From Hsuehochloa calcarea (lineage: Eukaryota; Streptophyta; Magnoliopsida; Poales; Poaceae), in assembly GCA_036346395.1 (NCBI GenBank), contig CM070602.1, forward strand, positions 22,577,098-22,641,097: DNA of 64,000 nucleotides, read 5' to 3'. Shown here in pieces: positions 22,979 through 34,041 of this stretch. The first letter of the stretch is position 1; each line of letters begins with the position of its first letter. Below the pieces are notes generated by a model, which saw only the letters and a list, made by a program, of their open reading frames with translations, did not search any database and was not told where the DNA came from. Position numbers and translations under genes: made by a program.

Positions 22979-25900
22979 GTCGAACCGGGAGCGAAGGATC
23001 CGAATTCTCGTGTTCATACACTAGTCCGAGGATTTCCGGTGTACAGATCACAAAAATGTTATCACAAACATATCCAGCGTGTATATTAATAATCATAGAG
23101 TTTATTACAAGCTGGGCTGAGGCCAAATAAAACATTAGCGGAAGCAAAATAATAATGGTAAGCCACACGATCGCCACGAGCAATAAATGCGGAGATCGCG
23201 ACCTAATCGTCCTGCTCCTCACCTTACGGATAGCAGTCCTCTCTGAATAATAATATTCACAGAGTGAGCACTACAAGCGTGCTCGCAAATTACACCAATC
23301 TGAATTTAGAATGCATGCATAAGTTATTCAAAGGAAGGTTGTAGGGTTTATTTGCATAAATCGACCTTTTGGTTTAAATAGTTATACTAAGTTTCAAGGC
23401 ACATTTTCATTACATAACTAAAATCGATTTAAAATTGATCATTTTATAGTGGATAACCTCCATATGAAACATGGTGATGGATACCCTCCTATCACAAGGC
23501 TACATTAAATTTACCACAAGGATTAACCATCCTCAAATCATGTCCAAAGTTATTTTAAAACCAAAAACAAATCTAACTTAGAGTGGCTTTGCTCGGCATG
23601 TCCATGGCCAGTGGACACGGCTATTGAATAGATTTACACTCTGCGGAGGTTGTACAACTTTACCCACAAGAGATAATTTGCAGTTATGTCGGCCAATACA
23701 CACTTCCTTAGGTGTGTGACTAGGCAATTATCACAAGGCGTTTCAATGCTTTACCTCAATACCAATATGCAGCTAAGGTTTCATTTCCATTAGGCTAACC
23801 ACTGCTGGAAACCCCTCTTGCGCCAAGTGGGAATAAAGTCTAGCAAACACCCACACAACAAAAATGGCATAAACAATCTTGAGGTATTACAAATTATTAA
23901 GCACAGTTACGCCCATCTGAGAACATGTGGTAGTCTGGTGGAGCTTTTGCAAGATGCGGCTCAAAGGCGGTCCTTAATCTACTTGGGCAACTTTCAATAA
24001 AAACCACAGGTCTCGATCCTAACAGACAGGCCGTGCATAAACTTGCACCCACCAGCGGTCCATGTTTGCCCAAGTACAAACCATTTTCTTTTATTTTAAA
24101 TTTTCAAAGACATTTGCAAAAGTCCACCATGACAAGGCAATGTCATAGTCTTTTATCAATTTAAGAAATTTTGGCTAAATTCTCCCAAAGTCAAATATTT
24201 CATGGTTTAAGCATTTGCTATGCATATAATTATTTTTAAATTCATTTGACTAAGGTTACAAGGAATTGATAATACAACAATCAAATTTGGCTATACAAAG
24301 GAATTGGAATAATTAATTATTTAAAGCAGAATTTAAAATAATTAAATACAATTATGCATGCAATAATAATTTAAAGCAGAATTTAATAATTTTAAATATT
24401 GGGGCAAAATGGTCAATGGTGTAACTTGCCTTGCTCAAATTCACAGTATTCTACTTCTTCAATAGGGTCAAGCTCTAGAATCGTCAAAATCTATCTGTGA
24501 AAATATTACAAATTCAAGCGAATTCAAATGAACACAAATAAATTCAAATGAAAATTCAAATTAACTCCAAATTAAATAATTTTGGTTTAGTTAGCTAGAT
24601 CTTGATTTTATACAAATTTAGAAATTTGAATCACCTAAATCGGAGTTTGTATGAAGAAATCGAGCTCTGGAAGTTTAAATCTAAATTTAAATCAAAAATC
24701 AAATTTGAAATTCCCGAATTAAATTTCTAAAGGAAATTCTATTTATTCGCGCCACCGCGTCAACAATCTTGTGCCTGAGGCGACATGTGGGCCCAAGCAG
24801 TCATGGGTGAGTCCACGGTGTTTTCAAGTCCACAGTGGACTCGGCTCCGGCCTGATGTGAAGGAAGCGGTGTCTTTGGCCTTGTGTCTTCTGTTAGCATC
24901 CACGTGGTGCCACGCCTTGCGGTAGGGTGAGTGGCGATGTGGCGATGTAGCTAACCACGTCGGCGCGGAGAGAAGGCGCTTCGAGGCCGATGGCGCGTGA
25001 CGAGCAGCGGCCTTGGCGAGCTCGGTGAGTCGCGCAAAGCGTTCGAGGATACAGCGAGTCGAGTCGCTACTGGCGGCGAGTGTGGCCGGAAGTTGGTCGG
25101 CGGCGGCGAGCGGCGGTCGCGGTTCGGTTGTTGGCGGCGAAGGTGCTCGGGGATCTCGAGCGAGGGCGAGCGCGCACGGGATCGCCGGAGTATCTTGAAG
25201 GCGATGGTGCGGTCGCGGTGGCGGAGAATGCTTCTTGTCGCGGAATCGAAGAAGATGGAGCTTGCCGCTAACGGGAAACTTCAAATCTGCGGCGATTGAG
25301 AGCGAGCAAAGCCGGGAGTAGGTGGAATGGAGTGTGGGAGAGAATCTTGCCGGGGCGGCTTTTATAGGCGAGGGGAGGTCGGGAGGTGGAGATCGTGTCT
25401 GGCGGTAATGGCGGGGCGAGGCGCGGGCGTTCAGGGGTTTAAGAAGGGGTAATGTCGGGGTGAGCGGCGTTAGCGGCGATGCTAATCTTGGCGTAAATCA
25501 CGGGGTTAAGGCGGAGGAATCACGGAGGAGAAGCTCGCGTCGGCATCAATGGCGGCGGAGAAGCGTCTTGCGGAGAAGAAAGGCGGGGAAGAAGCCGCGG
25601 TCTGTGGGCCCACGATCGTGAGGCAGAGTGGGAGAGAGGCGCGGTGGATTAGCGTTGGCCGTCCGATTTTGATCGGACGGTCGCGTTAATCAGCGAGGAG
25701 AAGCGTGGGCGAGAAGCGCCTGATCTTTGGGCTTGACCCGATCTTTATGTGACAGATTTTAAAATTCTTTTCAATTGATTTAATTCGAGAAATTCAAATA
25801 GGCTTTAGAAAATAGTAAATGAAGTCCAAAAATTTTGAGAAAATTCACAAAAATTCTATGAGTCATTACGGACTTAAATAAAATAATTCCAATTTTTAGT

Positions 25901-26033
25901 TGGTAATAGATTTTGCACATAAATTCTTTTAGCCTTAATATACTTTATTGAAAAGCTTTTAAAAATTCGGAAAATCCACAAAAATTAATAAAGTCTCATT
26001 TTTAAGCGAAATTGAAATTTTGAGGTACATTAC
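22979..26033 (-). repeat. E4 5' LTR
   Basis: Same sequence as 14633-17685 and directly next to the primer-binding site, so it is the 5' LTR. The outer end reads GTACATTAC with no final A, then TGATCTG. Differences from the other LTR are mostly 1-3 base indels within the GC block and at CAG/CTG. In the AT-rich parts, runs of well over 100 bases are identical, which argues for a young insertion. Confidence 0.92.
25359..25367 (-). promoter_or_regulatory. E4 5' LTR TATA box
   Basis: CTATAAAAG on the minus strand lies in the GC-rich promoter block, identical to the 3' LTR copy. As part of the 5' LTR this would be the element's own promoter. Confidence 0.65.
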
Positions 26034-26035
26034 TG

Positions 26036-26500
26036 ATCTGCTACCCCCTCTGTGAGTAGGGCGTTCGATAGCACCATCTCCACCGTCCACGCGCACCGAG
26101 ATGAGCAAATCTACTAGTGTCACGGGAACGGTATGAGCTCTTCATCGGTTGCTTCCACGGTCGTGCATAACAGAATTGTGTGCCACCGTTGTAAAGGAAT
26201 GGGCCACTTCATGAGAGATTGCCCAAGTCGTGGCGTACATTGCGGTTGAAGGCGGTGGTTACGTAAGTGCTAGTGATATTGAGGATGAATACATTCTTGC
26301 AGCTAACCTTGCGGGTAATGATGATGAACATGAGGCGGATAAGCGATGGTGAGGAAATTTTAGGTGCATTGCTACGGCGAATTATAGAACTATAATTGTG
26401 CGGCTAGTATTGAGCACTCAAAGAGAGCAAGAGGAGAAGCTACAACATCATAATTTGTTTGGATGTTCCTCATCGTTAAGGATTGCCGTGGTCGTGTCAT
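26036..26500 (+). pseudogene. E3 nucleocapsid zinc knuckle, continued after E4
   Basis: E3 coding resumes immediately after E4. A canonical CCHC knuckle, CHRCKGMGHFMRDC (C-X2-C-X4-H-X4-C), is at 26181-26222, about 560 codons short of the RT. It would bind RNA during packaging. The flanking Ser/Thr-rich linker and the acidic segment after it contain frameshifts. Confidence 0.85.
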
Positions 26501-27037
26501 AATTGATGGCGGAAGTACGCAATAACTTTGTGAATTCAGGATTGGTCAAGAAGCTTGGCTTGACCACACGTCGCATCCTCACCCATAACACATTCATGGT
26601 TCAACAACGGTGTAAGGTGAAGGTAACACAATCTGCGAGTGTATTTTCTATTGGTTCCTATCATGATGTTCTTGATTTGACGTAGTACCTATGCAAGCTG
26701 CTCTCTTTTATTAGGTCATCCATATATAGGAATTTGATACGATGCAACTCATCATGGTAGAAGTAATAAATACTCTATTATGCACAAAGGAAAGAAAATA
26801 ATTTTGCTACCTTTGACCCCTACTGAAATTATGAATTGTGATAAAGAGCTAGCTGAAAATGAGAAGAAAGAACTTGAACATGATTCTGAAAATCAACAAG
26901 TAGTGAAGAATATTTTCCCACTTAAGAAAGTGCGATTGGCACCTAGTTCTAGGGCCGAGGGAATTAAATTAAAGGGTTGTGTCATGCTTGCAACCAAATC
27001 TGATCTTACTGAAATTTTTCATCATGATATGCCATGA
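26480..27037 (+). pseudogene. E3 protease and linker
   Basis: 26490-26690 corresponds to the protease of RIRE3-like elements: NNFVNSGLVKKLGLTTRR and, further on, FSIGSYHDVLDLT. The expected Asp-Gly-Gly active-site segment near 26500 reads IIDGGST in one frame, which is plausible for this group, then shifts. From 26780 an 85-codon frame (MHKGKKIILLPLTPTEIM) is the linker before RT. Confidence 0.78.
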
Positions 27038-27628
27038 TATGCTTTGATATGTAAAGAAACTTTATTTTCACTTGATGATATATCTAGCTCTTTGCCGTCT
27101 GCTATCACTAACCTTTTGCAGGTATATGAGGATGTGTTTCCAGCTGAAATACCCCCGGGACTGTCATGTATTAGAGGGATTGAGTACCAAATTGATTTAA
27201 TTCTGGGAGCGACTTTGCCAAACCGTGTGGTGTATATGACCAATCCAAAAGAGACAAAGGAAATTCAATGACAAGTCCAAGACCTTTTGGACCGAGAAGT
27301 GCGTCTGGAAAAGCCTTAGTCCTTGTGCTGTTCCTGTTCTATTGGTTCCTAAGAAAGACGGTAGTTGTCGTATGTGTGTTGACTGTAGAGCCATTAATAA
27401 TATCACAATGCGGTATCGTCATCCCATTCCTAAGTTAGACGATATGCTTGATGAGTTGCGTGGTTCTATTCTTTTCACAAAGATTTACTTGCATAGCGGG
27501 TACCACCAGATTAGAATGAAATTGGGAGATGAATGGAAAATGATATTTAAAACTAAGTTCAGACTATATGAGTGGCTAGTGATGCCTTTTGGTTTAACTA
27601 ATGCACCTAGCACTTTCATGCGTTTGAT
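27038..27628 (+). pseudogene. E3 reverse transcriptase, N-terminal half
   Basis: Frames 27044-27271 and 27342-27628 give the RT start: PPGLSCIRGIEYQIDLI, then VPKKDGSCRMCVDCRAINNIT, the metal-binding ILFTKIYLHSGYHQI (the usual Asp in KIDL is Tyr here), and MPFGLTNAPSTFMRL. The frame ends where CACTA-1 begins at 27629. The DD box lies beyond the transposon at 37980-38020. The Asp-to-Tyr change would itself inactivate the enzyme if it is real. Confidence 0.9.
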
Positions 27629-27895
27629 CACTACTACAGAAAAGGTCATCACAGACGGTTCGTAATAGTCATCACAGACGGTTTTTGAACCGTCTGAAAT
27701 TTTATGTCTGAGATAACAGGCGGTTATCACAGACGGTTCCAACCACGAACCGTCTGTGATACTAAGAATCACAGACAGTTCGTGGTTGGAACCGTCTGTG
27801 ATAAGAGTTATCACAGACTGTTTCAACTACAAACCGTCTGTGGTTATTCAGTATCACAGACAGTTCGTAGTTAGAACCGTCCTTGATAAGTCCTT
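27629..27895. repeat. CACTA-1 left terminal and subterminal repeats
   Basis: ATCACAGACGGTT and its inverted form AACCGTCTGTGAT alternate about ten times in 27650-27890, often as pairs with an 8-12 base loop. In En/Spm relatives such repeats are the binding sites for the TNPA-type protein. This end keeps the clean ACAGACGG form; the right end mostly has ACGAGCGG. Confidence 0.85.
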
Positions 27896-28544
27896 AAACC
27901 TAATTAAATTTTTTCATATTTTCAGCTAGCCTCAGGAATTGCTAGCCATGCCCTCTGAAAACTAGCAAGTAGAAACATGTCACAGATAATTGCTGACAAC
28001 TCAAAGTGATCATTTAACTCAAAATCAATTACAAAAGAATGTTTCAAGTATATATTGTCGCTAGAGTTACAAATTGAATTACAACCAGTCAAAGTGAATT
28101 ACAATATTGAATCAATTGTTTCGAGGTCGTTCATCGGTGTCGACGGCGTGAAACTCTCCATTGGTGTTAACTATGTCTGCCTTGATGAAGCCACAGAGCT
28201 CCCCTCGAATGTGCGTGACCTGGTCCATCTCGAGTGCATTTAACCTATGTTCAAGCCACATAAGCTAGCGAGTAAAGTAGTAAGCATATATATTTAAATT
28301 TATAATTAGGAGATAATTATTACGAGATTGACAAACACAGGGATCGTTAGTCCTAGAAGCAATCAATAGTGCATATGATGGCATACGTAGAATGCGCATA
28401 GGTGATCTCGTTTTCTTTGGCGACCTTTGCAAAAATAGAATTACATATATATGTACGATCGATTCGAGGCGCAATATTACGGAGTATGATATATGATTAT
28501 TGTGTTGTAGCGCGTCTGGAAATCGCATCACAGTGAGTCGATGT

Positions 28545-29340
28545 GGCGCTCGTTCCTTGTATAAACCTCCTCGGCAACATAGCCGATGAGCGCCTACATG
28601 ATTCAAAAAAGTTATCCTTGTCCATTTAAAGCGAAGGAAGACTACAATAGAGTTATATGCGGAGGAAATGAACATACATCGAGTATTCCTTTAAGAATGG
28701 TGAAGTCGTGATTTTTGTTGAGTAGAGAATCAAGGTACAATACCATGTTCCTCTTTGGCACAAGAATCGGAAGAATCGATGGAACCTACTCGTGTATGTC
28801 GCTATAGTCATAAACCTATGTTGAAGCGTAATTTGTATAGCAAATATTGAAGCACTTACTTACGGTTGTAGGGCACCATTATGTACTCCACATAGTTACG
28901 AGCAAGCAAACCCATTTTTATGTAATTCTCGGCGTAGGATGCGTTTTGGTTGATTGTTTGCTCGAAGACCACATGTGGGTCGAGAAACCCACCGGTTCTT
29001 TGATTCGGCGGACACGTTTCATAATGTATCTGTACATAAGCAATGAGTTATGATATTTATCGGTATCACGTGAGTGTAGAAATTGATTGCACACACTTAC
29101 GATGTCGGCATCGTAGAAGTGGGCGTCGAGGCGATTAGGTTGTTTAAGTCAAATAAGTCTTGAAGCCCACGACGAAGTGGCGAGCTCGTGGAGAAAATGC
29201 TCCCTCCGTATGTGACGGTGATTCGATATGACCCCCTTCGCTCGGTCTTGCGCAAGTACCAATCATGCAAAGCTTGACAAGCTACTCCGAGCTCTTTAGT
29301 TCCGCGGAGACCAGCGAACTTCAGTGAGTATTTGTGGGGT
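28545..29340 (-). pseudogene. CACTA-1 Ulp1-like (C48) cysteine protease remnant
   Basis: On the minus strand three pieces in order match the SUMO-protease-like domain common in grass transposons. These are RIKEPVGF plus a DPHVVF-like stretch (28940-29020), YIMVPYNRK (28868-28900), and VPKRNMVLYLDSLLNKNH (28700-28760). The last contains the Asp of the YxDS strand that follows the catalytic His. The catalytic Cys segment should lie in 28545-28680, but I cannot identify it. Gaps between pieces look like introns. Upstream coding (29200-29340) reads FAGLRGTKELGVACQALHDWYLRKT. Confidence 0.55.
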
Positions 29341-29449
29341 TGGGAGGTACCTTTATGTTCTTGATTTTGATTTCTTCTTAACGAGGGCGTCTTCCGTGTG
29401 GCGCCTCGAGGGACCGATATGGTGACACGCTTTTCTTGTCCCTTTGTCG

Positions 29450-31062
29450 TCTTCTCGGCGGAAGCGATGTGGCGACCTTCTAAGCTTTGGTTGAGGCGGA
29501 CTCATCGAGGTCCTATTGGAGAGGTAGGGTCCTCTCGATATAAGCGTCCTTGAAGGGTCGTCACGATGTCCTTCTTGGGCCTTTGGATAAAATTGTGCGT
29601 GGCATCCCTAGTGTTACGATTTCTTCGTTGGGGAATCTCGGTAGGATGGCCATGAAATTGTCATGGACCATGTCCACCGCACCTGGCGTAACCTGCGCCC
29701 GGTGAGCATGCCGTCTTTGCTTGCCCTTCTGGTATGGATACACCATACCCTTGACCTCAATAGGAATCGACCCTACTATCCTCACTTGGAGCTTGTAGGC
29801 GTCGGCTCCTACAAAGCGTACACAATTAGCTAAGGCATCCTATAGGTCTATCTTTGGAGCACTCGAGATGTACATTACCTCGATCTGTCGATCGGTAATT
29901 GCGTCGTCATGTCGAGAATTATGTGTGGACACGACACTACTCCGATGTCGAGCAGGACTTGCTCCCAAATTAACAGGGGCGGCTTGCGCCTGTATGAGTT
30001 GATTTACTTGGTTCTGCAAGTTTGTTATTTGTTCTTGAAATTGTGCAATAATCACATGTTCCAACCAAGCGTCGTCTTTGGTCCTTGGATCTCTTCCTAC
30101 TCCTATCGTGTCGGAGTTGTGTGGAATCCATCCTCCAAGGTACGTAAACCCCAACGCCTCGCGTGCAACCCGGGTGCTCCGTGTTTCCCAGGGCCGTAGA
30201 CACTACATCCTTCTCCCTGTCTACTTCGAAGGAACCTTGGGAACATGCGGAAGTCAATGCTTCCTACAAAAGAACATCATGTTATTGTAGACACCATGAA
30301 GTTATGGACTTATTAACAATTAAGTGGTTCGAGAAATTTACGAGACGTTGAGACAACGCCTCGTCTGCCGGGTTTGTCGGAGAGATGTTGCCCGAAGATG
30401 TGGCTGATGCCCTCGCTCTTAACCAGGATCGAGCGCGCTCGTCGAGATCACAACAAGCGGTCGTGCGGCGGTCTCGTCCTCCGCCGCCCATCTGCGTGGC
30501 TTTACCCGCGTACCAGCGGTGCCGAGTGCAATGGGGTGAGTGTTTTGTGCTGGATAGCTCGTGCGCGCGCACTTTGCTCTGAAATTCGGTAGTCGTCTTC
30601 ATACGCGCGAAGGCGTCCCATGTATCCGCGACAAAAATTGATCGTCGTGAAGCGCGTCAGGCCCATGTTCACGTCTTTGCGTGACAAGCGAGCTCTTGAA
30701 GGTCCTCCACGCGTGGGACATCGCCCGGCGGCGTGTGCCATCGCTGCGCGTGCAGTACGCCGAGGAAAGTGAGCGAGGCGAAAGTTCATCCTGGCCCGGT
30801 CTCTCTGTACATCCGTCGAGACTTCCGAGTTGGGGTGGTGATGAGGACCCGTTCCTTGCAAGTACCCGCAGCGGTCAGGAATCTCGCGGTGCTTTCTTGG
30901 GACTCGGCGGGATCCGGCGTCAGCGACCTCCGTGATCGTCATGCGGCCCGAGGGCAATTTGGAATTCCTCGCCTTCTCGCTGCGTACCACCTTGATCGGA
31001 GATCGGGCGCATTTAGCGGCGTCGTGTGGCGGCGAAGGCGAGTGCATCTGCCATCTAAACAC
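29450..31062 (-). pseudogene. CACTA-1 second gene (TNPA/Tnp1-like)
   Basis: Minus-strand coding fragments span 31062 to 29450. A Gln-rich coiled-coil segment (IIAQFQEQITNLQNQVNQLIQAQ) lies at 29980-30060, and GSIPIEVKGMVYPYQK at 29740-29780. A stretch giving EEIVTLG and then, one frame over, DATHNFIQRPKKDIV (29565-29640) is the motif I associate with the Tnp1 / En/Spm-like domain. This protein class binds subterminal repeats in the nucleus. Frameshifts are frequent, so exon limits are not set. It probably forms one gene with the Ulp1-like segment downstream. Confidence 0.55.
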
Positions 31063-31215
31063 TTGCTATCTATATAAGTTACGTGCATAATTATTACATA
31101 GTATATAATATATGGGAAATTGCACAAAAAATATAAACAAATATAATCAACGTTTGCCATCTCAGAGTAAAATAAAATAAATTGTCGTCAGTGTACCATA
31201 AGAATCATCACGGTT

Positions 31216-31410
31216 CCCAGGTTTACCCAGATTAGTCGGCACCCTAAGTATCGAGACTACCCACACCAACCTAGGTTAACCGGCATCTTGGTTTTTCAAG
31301 TCACCTAGGCTAACCCAGATTAGTCGGCACCGGGATACCCATGATACCTAGGACAACCTAGTAAATTGGCACCGTCTTACATCCATAGGTTTTCATCATT
31401 CGGCACTATA
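31216..31410. repeat. ~43-bp imperfect tandem repeat inside CACTA-1
   Basis: ATTAGTCGGCACC occurs at 31231 and 31319. The related TTAACCGGCATC (about 31276), AAATTGGCACCG (about 31363) and CATTCGGCACTA (about 31396) fall between or after, giving a repeat of 42-44 bases in four to five copies. Units also share CCTAGG(T/C)(T/A)AACC. It lies upstream of the second gene, in minus-strand terms. Confidence 0.65.
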
Positions 31411-32974
31411 CCTCAAGTTTCAGATGCGAAAATTAATTAAGAAAACACAACCACGCTACCAATTAGACTGTACTGATGTTTATTAAGAAAACATAGTAAA
31501 ATGTTGATCAAGAACTGACAACTACAAGAGAGATTTTTCTTAATAAATGTAGAAAAGTGAATGAAATGAAATACAACAGTCATAAACTAAAATTCTCGAA
31601 CATCTAGGGTGCACACTTAGCCAATTTCATTTGGTTATTTAAGACAAATCACAAAATCGGTATGATAAAACATAAGGAGTGCAAACAAACTAGCGCATAG
31701 ATATGACCTAAAGATGGGTCACCCAAGGGAGGAGGTGTCGGTTTGCAAATATCTAGCACTTCCTCCAAGTCTCCAACTAATGAACCTTCCCACATTATTT
31801 GATCGAGCATAAATGATGAGCAAAACCACAAGCAAGAGTTCTGAAGGTGGCCAAGTGCTTGGCTTGCCCTTGAGTGAGAGGAAACATACTTGGAGAAAAG
31901 CACTACACACCTAGGAGCAAAATGCAATTGCCTCAAGGCTTCAAGTCAAGAAGCATTTGTATGGTGTAGAGCTATAGAAAATTGCCCAAGTATAAGCATC
32001 GATTGACTTCATTATTTATAGGATGAATGGTCCCATGTGATGATTAAATAATTATAAATGGAAAAGTATAGCATCTAATTTTACGGCTTAACGATATAAT
32101 GAATATGCAATCAATAGACAACTCTACATAAGATCGTCGAGAATTGACATGAAATGAACGGTTTCCTTTCCATTCACTTTTCCTTCGAAAATGAAAATCA
32201 ACACCTATTACATAAAACTCATTTTTCTAATATTTGCCTCGAAATGAAAATTCCAAATTTTACGAAGCATAATGTCCAACGAAGATCGTGCGGATATTAA
32301 AACATAAGTCCGAGTATTGAGCTCGTATACAATATTATAACCACGAATTAGTGATATGTCCTATCAACCTCTTTCTAAAAACATCCACGACACTAACGAT
32401 CTTGCTTTAGCGAGGAACAAGAATAGTCAAAAGATGTTTGAGCAGTTTGATTTATCGGCATCAAGTGTACTGTTGTTCTATTACGCAATAAAGAGGCGGT
32501 AGCTAAACCACCAACTTGCTTAGAACAACGAGGGCAACAAAGATATAAATGATAGGAAGCTAGAATGTAATTAGCCACACATAACGAGGACCACTCTAGC
32601 TCAAAAGCGAATTATTTATTCTGCTTTGTTTGTGCAACAACCACAGATTGATACTTGACTAACCATAAACCTTTGCTTATGCAAAGCAAATGAAATTCAG
32701 AGGTGCGAAAAAGTAACAATCAAGATGCGGATTTGCATCGACTAGGCCTCAAATAGCACATACACTTATTGATCTTTCTCCTGAAATTAATTATTAAAAT
32801 CGTATTAAGCGAAGTACCACCACGGCTAGCTACCTAAACATCCTATGAACAACAATCGAAGCATCTATTGCATGGACCTCTCTTTGATGCGCCATGATTA
32901 ATTATGGTCCGTAATGTGATCTGCTAAGCTCCAGTTATTACAACACAAAGCAATCACAAAACAAAATAAACCCT
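31411..32974. other. CACTA-1 interior without recognisable coding
   Basis: An AT-rich stretch. A minus-strand frame of 95 codons (31649-31936, MRQLHFAPRCVVLF) has a natural amino-acid mix with Cys and His, but I recognise no family. It might be a captured host-gene piece or an exon of the second gene. Nothing else is identifiable. Confidence 0.35.
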
Positions 32975-33560
32975 CACGGCGAGGGCGAAGGGGCGGCGTT
33001 GGTCGGAGGCGGGGGCGAAGGCGGCCTGGTAAACCCTCACGCGAGAGAAGGGAGGCGGCGCCGGAAACTCACCGGTGCTCGGCGGCGAGGCGGCGCCCAG
33101 TCGGGCGAGGGCGAAGGGAGGCGGCGCTGGTCGGGCGGGGGCGAAGAGGCGGCTGAGGCGAGGGCGAAGGGGCGGCCTGGTAAACCCTCACGGCGAAGAA
33201 GGGTGAAAAAGCGAGTGTGCACAACCGTTCGATGATAGAACAGACTTATATACATGGATATCACGAGCGGTTCTATGATAGAACCGTGCGTGATAATAAA
33301 TCACGAGCGGTTCCATAAAGAAACCGTCGTGATATTAACTATCACGAGCGGTTCTATTATAGAACCGTGCGTGATAACATAACTGAAAGCCCTAGTTTTC
33401 ATATCACGAGCGGTTCCATAAGCGGACCATCGTGATATGAGCGAGACGATAGAACCTAATTTTAATATCACGAGCGGTTACATTAATGAGCAAATGCGTG
33501 ATATAAATATCCTGACAGTTACATTATAGAACCGTGCGTGATGTGAACTACACATATGTA
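32975..33560. repeat. Internal GC-rich block plus subterminal-type repeats in CACTA-1
   Basis: 32975-33205 is a GC-rich, GGCGGCG- and GAGGCG-rich block with the segment GGCCTGGTAAACCCTCAC repeated (about 33025 and 33174). From 33218 to 33560 come alternating ATCACGAGCGGTTC and GAACCGTGCGTGAT units, exactly the kind found at the right end (37575-37915), where they also follow a GC-rich block. No TIR accompanies them here. Confidence 0.75.
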
Positions 33561-34041
33561 TAACCGTCGTTCTTTAGATGGGCGGCCCAGATTATTGTAA
33601 ACTATTTTTGAGAATCGTCCCGGAAGGATTATTTGTTAGCGAAAAATGCAATTAAATTCAAAAATGCATAACTTTTTATTGTAAACTATTTTTGAGTGAA
33701 TCCAATTTTGTTGGATTCCTCTATTAATTAATGAGCTAAATGTGAAAAGTTTACTTATGCATTTTACTTTTGCTCATTTCAAGGCTTTAAAAATTGTACA
33801 AAGTGCATCATAGCTCGAAATGAGATGAATCCAATTGGGTTGTTCATCTCATGAGGTGCTTGATTCAACGTATCATAGCTCGAGATGAGGTGTTTAATTT
33901 TCTCATATATATCTTTTGCATTACAAGTCGATAAACCGGGGTCTCACCACGGAAGAGGCAAATTGACCGATTTAGCGGCCCATAACACGTGGCGCGTTTC
34001 CATGTTAACATCAAATTAATTACGATGGAATATATACATGC
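33561..34041. other. CACTA-1 AT-rich interval downstream of the transposase gene
   Basis: Non-coding. TATTGTAAACTATTTTTGAG occurs twice (33594 and 33678). CATAGCTCGAAATGAG and CATAGCTCGAGATGAG lie at 33809 and 33873. This may be the 3' untranslated region of the minus-strand transposase gene. Confidence 0.45.

Noticed and set aside
27650..27890. Alternating inverted repeats as a possible small-RNA hairpin gene
   Set aside because: They are the normal subterminal repeat array of a CACTA end, bounded by a TIR and a target duplication.
33218..33560. Regularly spaced repeats resembling a CRISPR array
   Set aside because: Units alternate in orientation and are CACTA subterminal repeats; the organism is a plant.
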